From Lepisosteus oculatus (taxonomy: Eukaryota > Chordata > Actinopteri > Semionotiformes > Lepisosteidae): DNA of 64,000 bases. Shown piece after piece: positions 1-13,100 of this stretch. The DNA is taken from positions 31,576,570-31,640,569 of the forward strand of contig NC_090707.1 in NCBI RefSeq assembly GCF_040954835.1, read 5' to 3'. The stretch's first letter is position 1; each line of letters starts with the position of its first letter. The notes beneath the pieces are model-generated. The model saw only the letters and a list, made by a program, of their open reading frames with translations, did no database searches and was not told where the DNA came from. Made by a program: the position numbers and the translations under genes.

Positions 1-1191
1 AAATGCTGAGCAATTCTGAGACAAGATTCTGCCTCTTTGTTCTTCTGAACCCATGCTAGGATAGAGCTAGCTCTGTTTTATTTAATGAATTTAAATTGTG
101 CAATTTAATAAACGCACAAATTGCAATAATGAATACAACATTGTGCAAAAACTTTAAAAACATCCATATTGTATTTGTTGCAAACCTTGTTAAAGGATTT
201 TTGGAGTACAGTGTTTAAAAATAATTCAATCATATTTTTAAAACTTAATAGACTCCAGTGCCGTGTGGAATTAAACAGTATATGGAATTTGCATGTTTTT
301 TTCCCTGTGTTCGCTTTGAGAATATGCTGTTTTCAGAAAGGGAATCGGGTGAGTGCTGAAGGAGCAAACTGAGCCTCATAAATTAATGTTAATGAAACAA
401 TCGTTGCAGCTACTACTGGGTGGAACATGACTCCCATGTTCTCATCCTTTAACTTTGATTATAAAAATGCGGTTAAAATAAACTGTTAATTTGTGAGTTC
501 AGCTTTACAAGTTTACTTGAGATGAAAATTGGTGATTAACTTTCCTGCACAGTAAGAAGTGTAATGCTGAACTTACAAAGCAAGTCTGTCAGTTTACGTA
601 GTTTTAATATCCTGCTCTATCTAGTGAACGGCGGATTCGTATCCATATACATTGATTAATTACATCACTCACAAGTGAAGGTTTATATTGTCTATTTAAA
701 TGTGCTAAAGTACATCAAGTCTGATGTGCTGCTATGTTTTGCTAATGTTTAAAACAATCCTTTTCCTCTTTCTATCCTAACATTCCTGTGCAGCTGATGT
801 TGGGGAAAAAAAAGCAACCATATTCACGTAACCAAAAGTACATTTCATCAAAGGAGGTAATGTTGAAAACAGCGGCGTTTTGTCTGTACAAAAGCGTTCA
901 CTTACACAGTAGCTAAACAGAAAAGTGAAATCACGCAGACGTAATGCAATGTTCGATTTAAAATGCACTGCAAGGAAATTAAAGCTTCAATTTTCAAAAA
1001 GGCCAGTATAGATAATATCAGTCCAAGTCCACTTATCTAGTTAAGTACGAACGACATTAAGTGTCAGATTACTTTGGCTGAGTTTACGTTGTGACAACAC
1101 TCCCTCTCGCAGTAGAATAGCATTTCAGTACTGCTGCATAAAAACATTTCGAGCAAAACATTTTTTTTCGCGTCAAGTGTGACGGTCTGTA
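1..1191 (+). promoter_or_regulatory. Upstream flank and presumed promoter/5'UTR of the aldehyde oxidase gene
   Basis: No reading frame here resembles a known protein and no repeat family was recognised. The sequence is AT-rich with few CpG sites. No convincing TATA box or CpG island marks the start of transcription. It is called promoter/5'UTR only because the first coding exon of the aldehyde oxidase gene begins at 1192. Confidence 0.35.
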
Positions 1192-4100
1192 ATGATGGCG
1201 GCGAAAGACAGTTCCGAAAACCTGGTATTCTTTGTGAATGGAAAAAAGGTAACGTTTTGCTTTGCATTTTATTCTGTTACTAACTGAAAATCATGGATAA
1301 AACTCTAGTATAAAAATATTTTAAAACAAAGTTAGAAAAATAATTGCAAGATGCAGGAGCGCAGATTATGTACTGTACTTATTCTGTGGTGTAGTGTAGA
1401 ATAGTGAACGTCGAATACAGAATAAACTTTAAAAACATTTTGCAACTACAGGGCAATGTGCAACTGGTTCACTTTTCTGTTTTTATCGTGAGCTATCATT
1501 TTAAATGATAACATGTAAGGATAGCCTACATTAGCGCTGTTAACTATAGCCTTCTACTTAATGACAATCTAAGTGATATACTGGATATAATTGTTGTATT
1601 GCTGTTTGTTTAAGCTTAATGGGTTTTTAGCGCAGTGTAGAATGGAATTAAAATACGTTATTTTATACAGTCTACTGTTTGTTTGTTTTTTACCCTTAGG
1701 GGTGTATACTATAAAATATACAATCATATAATCAAGAAATCAAAATAATCCCAAAACATACTGTATCAATATTTAAAATTTGTATGCTAAACACAGACAT
1801 GGATAAATAGAATAATATGTTTATTTTGATGCTCAGTATACTGTATATTGCATTTTCTTTACGTTGTAGGTGTATAAGCAATGCAGAAAGCTATCATCTA
1901 CACCTGTGAGTAATAAATTAATTTCTTAAATTGACAGGTAGTGGAAAAGAATGCAGATCCAGAAACAACTCTACTGTCCTACATCCGGGAAAAATGTATC
2001 CTTCTTTATGTAACAGGTTAAGGAATATCTCTAGATGTTTGTTTCCTTTGATATTTGTTGTGGGAAATTCTTCATCAGAGGAGCAGGACAGTCTTGTGCA
2101 GATTCAGTTTTATTGAGCTCAATAAGGCCAACAACGTGCGCCGGGTCTGCCCCACAGAACTGACAAACCACAAGGGTTTCCCAGCTCTTATATACAGTCA
2201 GAAGAAAGTTTGTTTGTCCTGTTCTTTGATATGTAATTATTTCTTGTCTTACTCTGTCTTGCTCTAGGTTCTACCCTTTGATATGCAGCAGACATTGGTC
2301 TGGTTTATCCTGTCTGTGGGTGTTGTTCCTGTCTTTTATTGTGTAGCGTTAAGCTGCTAAAGCAAGTCAGCTTTATGACATCTTAGTGTTACTTTTGTTT
2401 GAGGCTAAATTAACAGACCCCATCAACACCTCTCACAATGTGCTTAAGTGGTGATACTGTGATGCTGGATAAGTGAGACATATACATGTCCCACTTCAAT
2501 ATTAGAATTTTTATTTTTTTCTATTTAGGAATATCTCTAGATGTTTGGTGCCTTTGATGTTAGAATTAGTTTTTTTTTCTACTTTCCATTGAACAAGTCA
2601 CAACATACTCTATATAAACATACGGTATTGTCAAAAGGGAATTTCTACTCATGAACAGACTAACAAATATATTTTCTCTTATACTGTTCTACGTAAAAAC
2701 TATAGTGGTACTACCAAGTGGCTAGCAAGTCTCAAAACTGGAATACACTAAGTCCATCGGGTGAACACTGCTTGTATAATTTGTCTCTCATCTTAACCAG
2801 GGGTACCCTCCACTCACACACACAGGCAAAGGTCAGACACGTGGGAACAGTGTGGGAAGGAACAACAAGGATAAAGTCATACTTGTATGCAGATCTTCAA
2901 ATTAAAGCACTCACATTCCTCAGATTTACATTCAGCCTAAACCTAATCTTCAACCACTCTGTCTACAGAGTCTAATGAAATAGCACTAGCAGCTGGTGAT
3001 ACAGTAGTATAAAGAATATAAAACGCTGTGCCTCTTTGTAGATCGTTAGTACTGTATTTGCAAACAATTGTACTGTATGTGTACCGACTTGCTTTTTGTC
3101 CAGAAGTAATGAGTAATGCTTCTGCTTTTTTTGTTGTTTCTTGGTATTAGGATAACTCCAGTGAGTTGTGCAAGTGAGGAGTGATTCACTGTAGATATTG
3201 AAGCTTTCAGGACGACACCACTTGATAGTAATTTGTAAATCCCAAGACTTAAATTGGGAACAAATGAGAAACCATATGATTTGGGCACATGGTTATGACC
3301 AAATTGAAGGGAGGTACTACTGTAGTTTCAACTGGATGCTGGCTTCAATCCTGACTGAAGATTAAATGCATACTGTATATGTACTGTAACTATTTGATTA
3401 CAAAACTAAATGAATCAATGAAATTTGTTTTTGATATCATTGTTTTTATGTTATTTTCATAGTTCAGGTAATGTATGGCCAAGATGCCATTTACAACGCT
3501 TTCAGTCTTTCAGTGTCTTATAGTAGATGATTTACAGTATCTCGAAGACCAATAGTTTTCCACCAAAATTCATTAACTGTGTATGTTTGTGGTACACAGT
3601 AATTCAAAGTTAACTATAGGAATGTTCATTTGTTCAATTCAAATTCTCTTTTATAGATTCATTGTAAAGAAGATACTGTAGATTTACACAAAGTTATTTC
3701 TTTAACTTTAAAGAAGTAGAACTAGAGTATTTTGATAAACTGCAATTATGTGGTATAAGAGCTAGGCAAAGAATGATATAGTTATGAAAGTTACTGTATG
3801 TAATGTAATACTCAGAAAAGTTAACAAATAATCTACTAAACTCATGTTTCCAAGACATTTCTCTGGAGTAAGAAAACCCTTTACACACTGAAGAAGTCAG
3901 CCTTGTTTGGAGTTTTAACAAGGTTTAGTTCAGGTCACAAGTAGTTTAAATTAGATTAGAAATACCATGTACAGTATATTTTTTCATGGGAGCAGACTAA
4001 ATATAATGCTTCTGATGAGGACGAAATTAAGATTTTTTCAGAATTAATTTTTAATTCTTTTGTCAGGATTGACCAATATGTCATTTTGAACGACACTAAA

Positions 4101-7100
4101 AATAATGCACACATTGAAAATTAATGTAAAGGCAGGGAATCTCATCTTGCATGTTGTTTGCTGTTATAATTGCTACTGTACTGAAAGTTAGAGGAAGAAT
4201 ACTTGAAAAAACTTTGTGCCTTATTTCATTTTTGCTTGTAATGGCATTTCATTATGTACAAGACATGGCTGAGACCTAAAGAATTTCAAGCCAATTAAAT
4301 TACAGTGAGGAATTTGAAGTATATTGGAAAGAAAGAACTTGAATTGGAATTTGACTCTTTAGTTACTCTGTAGGACTGTTCTGTTTTCTTGCAACATTGC
4401 TGTCTCTTATGAAACTTATGAAACGCCTAGGAAAGTGTTTCCTTGACTCCTCTGTCTCTCCAGTGAGGCTGACTGGGACAAAGTACGCCTGTGGTGGAGG
4501 GGGCTGTGGTGCCTGCACTGTCATGGTCTCAAAATACCAGCCTCAGACCAAAAGCATTCTGTATCCTTTCTGTGAAAAACGCTTAAGGCTTACACCAAAA
4601 AGTTGATATTGTCTTGAATATTATGAAATTTTCTGTACTGAAATGCTGGACAAATATGAGGAGATTCTGCTAGTTTTTTGATTCCTTAAAAAGCAGTTTT
4701 GTAAGATCCAAAAAGGCAACTTTGTAAAATAAAGATCAGTAGCCAAATTAGCATAACAGGCTGCACAACCTCTGCAGCACTACATAGATTTAGCTTCAGT
4801 GGGGAAGCAGCTATATAAGTCACTCCTGAGAAAAGGCCACATGATGTTACTCCAGATGGCATGTAGGAGATGAAACAAAATTTGAAAATTAAAGTTTTGC
4901 CTTTTTGTCACATCAAAATTAATGTAGAAAACAAATCGTAGTAAAATATATATGAGATATATATATATTTGAGATGCTTGCTTGCAGCCATATCACCCTG
5001 CAACTCACAACTGACACCCCACTGAAGCTAAGCAAGTGTGAGCCTGGTTAGTACCTGGATGAGAGACCTCCTGGGAAAAACTAAGGTTGCTGCTGGAAGA
5101 GGTGTTAGTGGGGCCAGCAGGGGGTGATCACCCTGCATTCCATGTGGGTCCTAATGCCTCAATATAGTGACAGGGACACTATACTGCAAACAGGCGCCGT
5201 CCTTCGGATGAGACGTAAAACCAAGGTCCTGACTCTCTGTGGTTGTTAAAAATCCCAGGGTGTTTCTCGATAAGAGTAGGGGTGTAGCCCCGGCATCCTG
5301 GCCAAATTTTCCATTGGCCTTTACCAATCATGGCCTCCTAATCATCCCCATCTATGAATTGGCTTCATTACTCTGCTCTCCTCCCCACTGATAGCTGATG
5401 TGTGGTGAGCGTTCTGGCACACTATGGCTGCCGTCGCATCATCCAGGTGGATGCTGCACATTGGTGGTGGTGGAGGGGAGTCCCCATTACCTGTAAAGCG
5501 CTTTGAGTGGAGTGTCCAGAAAAGCGCTATATAAGTGTAAGCAATTATTATTATTATAAAACGGTTCATGTACTGTAGGTAGCTGCATCTGCATGTGTAG
5601 GCTGCAAAGGAACAAGTAAAGGTTTATTCCATGCTGAAAAGAGAAAAAGAGAAACACAATGTTTAGGCCACCCGAAGAAGGCTCCACAGCTGAAACATAG
5701 TGAAAGGGTGTTTATTAATGCTTAACAAGAATGGCAGTGACCTACAGAAAGGTCTTTGTAAAGATGGATCTTCATATATATATGAGACGCTTGCTTGCAG
5801 TAAAAATTAGTATTTCATATATTAGTATTTCAGTCGGCTGATATTTTATGGAATTCACATGAGGTAAATAAGAAACCCATTTCTATGTAGGCAGAAAGTT
5901 CTACCTAGCTAAGGTGCTAAGGGCAGTACTGGTCCCTGCCAGTCAGAGGTGTCTGTATTTCCTCTTTCTTGCTTAATTCCCTTGTATCAAGAGTTAATAG
6001 ATCACTGTGCAGTTTTGTACCAACATTGGTATATCAAAATACATGTGCACAGTGGTTTCACATCCACAGCACAACTGATAAGTGTATATCTGTTCTTAAT
6101 TTGGTGTTTTGGTGTGTTGTGTACCTATTATGTTAGCTCATTTTATCATGGCAGGGCTGTTTAAGAAAGTGTCTCCAGAAAAAGAAAAACATTCAGTCTT
6201 CAGTATTAAGTTATTTTAAGGTTGTATTTGAAGCGTTGTTTCAGTTCTAACAGTAAATGTAAGATGAGAGCCTGTTGATTATTTTGGTTTGTTTATTAAT
6301 ATACGTTACTGTCGTCTCTCTGAAGAACATTTTGCAGTAGTAGCATGTTAAATTAAATTTGACCGAGTCCCCTTAACTTAGGAAGTCATTTTTCTGCCAA
6401 CGCCTGTTTACTTCCCATCTGTTTGCTTACCGAGGCTACTGTTACTACAGTGGAAGGGATTGGAAGTACAAAGACCAGAATCCATCCAGTGCAGGTAAAA
6501 GGAGCTGATAGTGAAGATAACTATTCTCTAAACATACACATAGTTACAAATGCAAAGAGGCATTCAGCCCATCTAGCCTGATTTGGTATTTGATTGATCT
6601 GAACAAGACCTGGTTATTCCTTGAAAAAAACTAACACATGTAGTGATGTGCTTCCAGCCATTTTAGATGCACACAAGTGTAGAGTGTTACATATAGTGCC
6701 CTCCAGAATGATTGACATCTTTGATAAAGATGAGCAAAATAAGGCTGTGAAAAGATATCTTTGTTGTTTATTTTTTTATAAGGATTTTGTTTTCTTTGAA
6801 TAATTTTACCTCACTGAAAGGTTGGATTTCTCTCATATTTTCAGTGTAAGATCAAGCTGATAAACAACAAAGACATTTTTTTTTTAGTCTTTTTTGCTCA
6901 TCTTTATCAAGAGTGCCAATAATTCTGGAGGACACTGTAGGTAACAAAAGGTCCGGACTTCTACAGTGTCGAGAAACTGTCAGGACTCTGGACCTCTGAA
7001 GTGAGGGTCATGTGATCTTCCGAGTACTTCATCAAGATTGCTGTAGTACTTTATTAGCCCTTCTGTATAAATGAGTACTTTCTAGGCTGATTTTATGAAT

Positions 7101-10100
7101 GGGAGAATGCTCTGAAATTAATGATCTGGTGAATAAAAGATTAAATTAAACACAAGAAAAACAATTTAAATTGGAAACAAAGTAAAGATAAATGGTGAAT
7201 GCTCAAATAGAAGAGTACCAAACTAATTTATATCAGTGATATAGATTCTGTTGTAGTTGGTACACTTGTCTTGTTTGCAGTTATTACAAGAATAGGAGGA
7301 ATAGAAAAAGCTATATAAACAGCAAAGAGAGTATTTCAAGCACAGGCAAACACCTAGCAGATGACATTTCTAGACATGTGTATCACAGATTGGTATTACA
7401 GTTAATCAGTCAGGAGACAACTGTGTACAATTTCTACATCTAACCAAGCACATTTGTTACCAGTGTAGTGTGTAGTGGCCAACGCCAAAACCCGCAGTGA
7501 GGGATTTTAATGCATTTCTGTCTGTGCATTAAATAACTACTGTAGTCTTGCTGTTAACCAGATTATATTTCTGCAAGTCCTTATATATGACACATCTCAT
7601 AATGTAAAATGGAAATGATACAGTGGTTTTATTTAAGGACTCCATAGCATAGCAGCTCATCTGCATCTCATCTGTGTTACTTGGGTACTAGGGAATCTCT
7701 TGGAGAGAGCCTGGAAACCAGCCTGGGATAAGTCACATTTGGTCATCATAGCAGATACTGCTCATAGCCCTACCAAACATTAAACCATAAGGCTTCATGT
7801 TATGGTTAAGAGACAGTACAGTATAATGTGTATCAGAGGGTGGGATGTTTATTTATTTATTTTTTCTTTGATTAGGAGCGGATTGCGAAGGCCCATGGCT
7901 CTCAGTGTGGGTTCTGTACCCCCGGGATGGTAATGTCAATGTACACCCTGCTGAGGAACATTCCAGAACCCACCATGGAGGACATTCAGGAGGCCCTCGG
8001 AGGTATATCTGATCTTAGGGTGGGAGGCTGGGCTTTCAACTTTAAGGTCTTAAACTCTGCTGACATATATTAAAAGGATTACTGAATGTGCAGTATCATA
8101 AACATAAATTTAAAACAAATAATGGCGTCTGTCTATTTATTTGCAGTCTTCTGGTCCAGGTAGTGGTCACAGCTGCAGATCGGGACATTGTCAGTTCGTC
8201 TTCACGACACATTCCAGCTCCTCCAGCGAGATTCCCAAATGTTCCCAGGCCTTGAGATGTAGTCCCTCTAGTATGTCCTGAGTTGAACTTGTAGAGGGAA
8301 GAGACTGTAAACCGTTGAAAATACCACCTCCCCTCCTACCAGTTCTTATGCTTCATAGAACATTATCACAGTGCCAATAAAGAGTTTCATGCAAGAACTT
8401 AGTGTGTGATCGCCACCACAGATAAATGGGATAAAAGAAAGTTTAACCCAGATGTGCAATCATAAAAGCTGTTTGGAGGTTAAATAAACTCCCAAAGGAA
8501 ATAATTGAGAATCTGAAAAAAGCTGTTGGTATTGTTAATCTGATGTGTGTGGTTTGTCAGTTACATGGCAACATAAAAGGAAACAATATAAATTTGTCAA
8601 GTAGCAACAAAAATGCCAAATGCTAAATGCAAAATGTATTTAATTAAATTTTGAATAGTTTCAAAATACATTATTTTAATATTCCTCCTCATTGCCGTGT
8701 GATTAGGCCTTAATTAACAGGATTCCTGTGTCTTCTCAGGTAATCTGTGCCGTTGTACTGGATACCGACCTATCTTAGATGGATATAAGACATTTTGTGG
8801 GGTAAGATAAGAAGCAGAGCTATTCTATATTCCTATGTCATATTGTGTTAAAGTTTTGTTCCTTAAGCATTTTTTTCCATTGGCAGAGTAAAAATTATAC
8901 GAAATGGTTTTAAGATGAGATATTGTATATATATCAATTTTTCTATGGTAGCATTTTATAAAAAATAATTGAGATAAGTATTGACAGTTTGGTTTCATGT
9001 CAGGAAAACCACACATCCCTTAATGCCAACTATAATTTGGTCTGATTTAAGGAAAAACTGAGAAAACGATATGACACTGCTATAGCTACAGTGTAGATTA
9101 TTTCTCTTCATGTTCTAGAATATTGGGTATATGCTGTTTATTTTTTGTATTTTAAATTTGAGCATATTTTTGGTCTGATCTTATAAGATAAGAAAGTCTA
9201 GGCCTTGTCAGTAGAGGGATGGGATATCTCTAAAGCATGTTTCCTTGGAAACAGATGTTTAAGGTCATAATCAAACCAAGTACATTGTCACTGTAAGATA
9301 GTACTACATCACTACATGGCTTAAGTAAACTGTAATTTTTTTTTAGTGATTTTTGTTGTCAAATACAAGGGATAATTTTGTGAAAAAAAAAGTTTTAGAT
9401 TATAGTTCAGATTTAGAAATTTTGTACAATTTGTTTTAGGAATCTGAAGGTCAATGTCCATAAAACCTTTCGGTATGGATGCTTTGAGAGAATTATCTGT
9501 ATTGGTAATTCTATAAGCCCTAAACTGATGATCATGGATTTGTTTAAGCTCCTTTTTCAGGTTTTACACACTTTTTATGACAAGTTTTTTTTTTATTTCT
9601 TATGAAGATCACCTTCATTCAATTGACTTTCCTCTTTTTATTTTTTAATGTTTGTGCCTACTTGTATAATGGTGGTATTGCTCAAATAAAAAATGTATTT
9701 CTTTTTCTTGAGGCATCCAACTGTTGCCAAACAAACAGCAATGGGGATTGTTGCTTAAATGAAGAATTGTTGGGTCAAGACAAAGAAAATGTGAGTACAA
9801 ATTTACCTCTGTGCACCTTCCTACTTCATCCCCTGTGTTTTTTTTTATTTCACTCAGTCTCTCCATTAACTGAGCTGTGATCACAGCTGCCTGCCTTTTC
9901 AGTTTTAAATGTTTAAATATTACCAGTATTGTAGGTGGAGGCGGTAATCTAACCACACAGTATTTACATTTAGTGTTTTTACCATGTTCCAGCTTCATTT
10001 AATCTGGTTATCTACTGTTTTTCACCTTTAAATACATTTAATATGGAATATTAAGTGTTAAGGAATATTAAGAGCCACTGCTCTGGGTGGAGCAGAGGCT

Positions 10101-13100
10101 GTGTGGCTAAGGATCTGCACCTGTGGCTTGAAAGTTGCTGGTTAAAATCCCATGGCTGGCAGAGGAATCCTACTTCGGTGGGCTCCTGAGCAAGGCCCTT
10201 AACCCCAGCTGCTCCAGGGGTGCTGTATAATGGCTGACTCTGCACTCTGACCCCAAGCTTCCTTCCCTGTCTGTGTGTCTCATGGAGAGCAAACTGGGGT
10301 ATATGAAAAGACAAATTCCTAATGCAAGAAATTGTGTATGGCTAATAAAGTGATCTTATCTTAATATAGAATTTTGTTACTAAAGTGAACTTTTGGTAGA
10401 AGCATAACCTCTCTCAACATCATAAACGATACTAATGTATGATGTATGTATGAATAAAAGTATATTAAACATACTGTATATGGCTGGGAGTGGCAGCTAA
10501 AAATAAAATAAAGTACACAAAGTATTACACCTTCTTCATAAGCATTTTCTGCATCAAAGTACAGTATTTAATGTGGTCACTTACAGTGGTTATGCTATAA
10601 ATCAAATAGCAACCCTGTGCTCACTGAATCTTCACACCCTCAGTATAATGAAAACAGAAACTGTGATCTCATATGCAGGTGTGAATTATAATAGTGTTAA
10701 TATATATTTTTAAAATTTTAATGTTTTATATTTTGTTTTAAAACAAATTATGTAAAGTAAGATCCACAGTTATGCTGAAACAATAGGGTAGGGTTTTAAA
10801 GCCACTAGGTACAGTATGTGTGAAATCTTTCATAATCAAAATTAAATCAAAATCTGTATATCTCTATACAAAAGCAGCAAACACATTAATCTTCTTCAGC
10901 ATATTATTTGTGTGATTAAAGGTGGTCCAAATGTATTATCCTTATGAGATGGTATGGTCTTTAATGAAACATATTTGCTTCACAGTGTGTGAACTGTAGT
11001 TTTAAAATGTTGGCCACATGAATCAAATAGATGAACAAAGACTACAATTCCTGATGTGTCACACACAAATCACATGAAGTCATATCCACAGATATGCTGA
11101 AACAATAGTGTAGGTTTTTAAAGCCACTACAGTACAGTGTGTGTGAAATGTATTTTTCCTAATCAAAATCATAACTAAAATATTTTAGATAGGATAGATA
11201 AGACTTTATTGATCCCAATGGGAAATTGAGGAAATTTATTTTCCTGATTATTTGTTGCAGAAATCAGCATAACACCACATATTGATTATTTTAGTGTGGA
11301 TGTAAACCTGAAAAAATCAAATCACATTCACAACAAGCTATAATAAAATACTATTTTTTATATATCCTGCTGAGTTATTTTGTTTTGTTAAACAGCCCAA
11401 CTTTCTCTTTTAATATTAATTTAATATTTAACATACTGTAATTTACATTGTGAAATCAATGAAAGTTTAAACAGTTTCCAATTAAATTATATAATTGGAA
11501 AAAGATTGTCCCTATGTGGGGGCTATGCATTGACCAGGATTCATAACCAGGTGTTTTGGGGTGACAAGCCAAATACTTCCACATACCACGTTAATTATTT
11601 TGGGTATTTTTGTAATTGTTTATTTCTGAGGCCAACAGGACAAGATATGCTGTGAAGGCTGGAATTCATAAGAGACCAGGAAAGGTGTACTTTCAAACTA
11701 GATATATAGTATATCATACAGAGATAAAAACTGTACAATTAAATCAAGAATTAAAGAAAATGTGAAGCTGGAGACACAAAGGGTTTGTCTCGGATGGTCA
11801 TGATAGTAAAGAATCCATCCTTACTATAACAGAACCATTGTTTCAACTCATTTATGTCTATGTTTTTCAGAAGAGTATATTATTTAAAATGAAACCCCGA
11901 AACAAAACCTAATTCCTTCTTGGAGCCCTGTCTACACTTTGAGATGGCTTTTATCTTGTCTTCTCCAAGGCAGGACTGTAAAAACCACAGTCAAACACAA
12001 ACAGAAAATACAGAGTTGCTGTTTGTTTTGTCTGTATTTGCTTCAGAATACCTATGTCTTTACAGGCTGATTCCCCCCAGAAGGTTTTTGTTTATCATTT
12101 GGAGTTTGAATACCCCTACTGACACCTGCAGTCAACAATTGGGCTGTCGGTAACTATTTTGGCTCAGTGACCTCTCTTGGTAAACACATAATCCAAAATG
12201 TATGCCTTGTATAGAAGCTTCCTAGTAACACCTCAGCTGTATAGTTCCCTCAGAGTGTCAACTCCCACACAGTACAGATAATTTATAATCATCAACAATC
12301 ATATACAATCACCCAAGTAGTTCTTTAATTATATATTTGCAAGTTTCATATTTTAAACCTACCCTGTGTCTTTCAAAGGTCTTCTCAGAGCTATTCAACA
12401 AAGATGATCTTATACCTTTGGATCCAACACAGGAACTTATATTTCCTCCAGAACTCATTGTAAGTCAGACTTGATCTAATGTAGTGTTTTTAAGACTTCT
12501 CTGTCGAGACATGAGGTTGATCATTATATAAATCAGTGATTTTATTAATATGTTTGTTGTTTTGTGTTGTAGATCTGACTTGGCATTATTATATTTACTA
12601 CATTCATTTTACATTTATTTTAGTTTCTTTTATGTCCTTTTCTACTATGATTGAAGTGTAGTGTGAATTAGCTTTAATGGACTTAATGAAGTAACTAACT
12701 GTTGAAACAAGCGAAAAAACCCATAGCTGTTTCTATTGTTTACTCTGTAATTTGTACTTGGGGGTATAGCACTTAGACAGCCACAGATGTAAATAATGAT
12801 GTGTTTCTTAACCTGGTCAGGGTTAATAATACTTAGAAATCTTGATTAAATTAATTTTGAATGTTGTTGGAAGGTTGGAAAGTTTTTGTTGTAGCTGTTT
12901 CTTTTCTTTGTTTAATCTGTGTCAGCACAGGTACACTTCACTGGGAACATGTATTTAGAATTGAATTAATACAAATCTCAAGCTTTTCATAGGAAAGCAT
13001 GCTTTGATGGTATTTACTGCCATACTGTATATGCATGTGTATGTGCAGACTTTCGTCATTTTTAAAGACTTTGTAATGTGACTTAGAAGACAAGATTCAT

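Larger units (their letters stand above)
1192..8801 (+). other. AOX exons 1-6: twin 2Fe-2S domains (residues 1-170)
   Basis: The N-terminal ferredoxin-like cluster is bound by Cys48, 53 and 56 (motif CGGGGCGAC) and Cys78 (NAC). The second, helical cluster domain uses Cys118 and 121 (QCGFC) and Cys153 and 155 (NLCRC). Spacing matches mammalian AOX and XDH with an offset of about four residues. These clusters pass electrons from the molybdenum centre to FAD. Exon 5 (7876-8002) carries [19 protein letters not shown]; exon 6 carries the last two cysteines. Confidence 0.93.
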
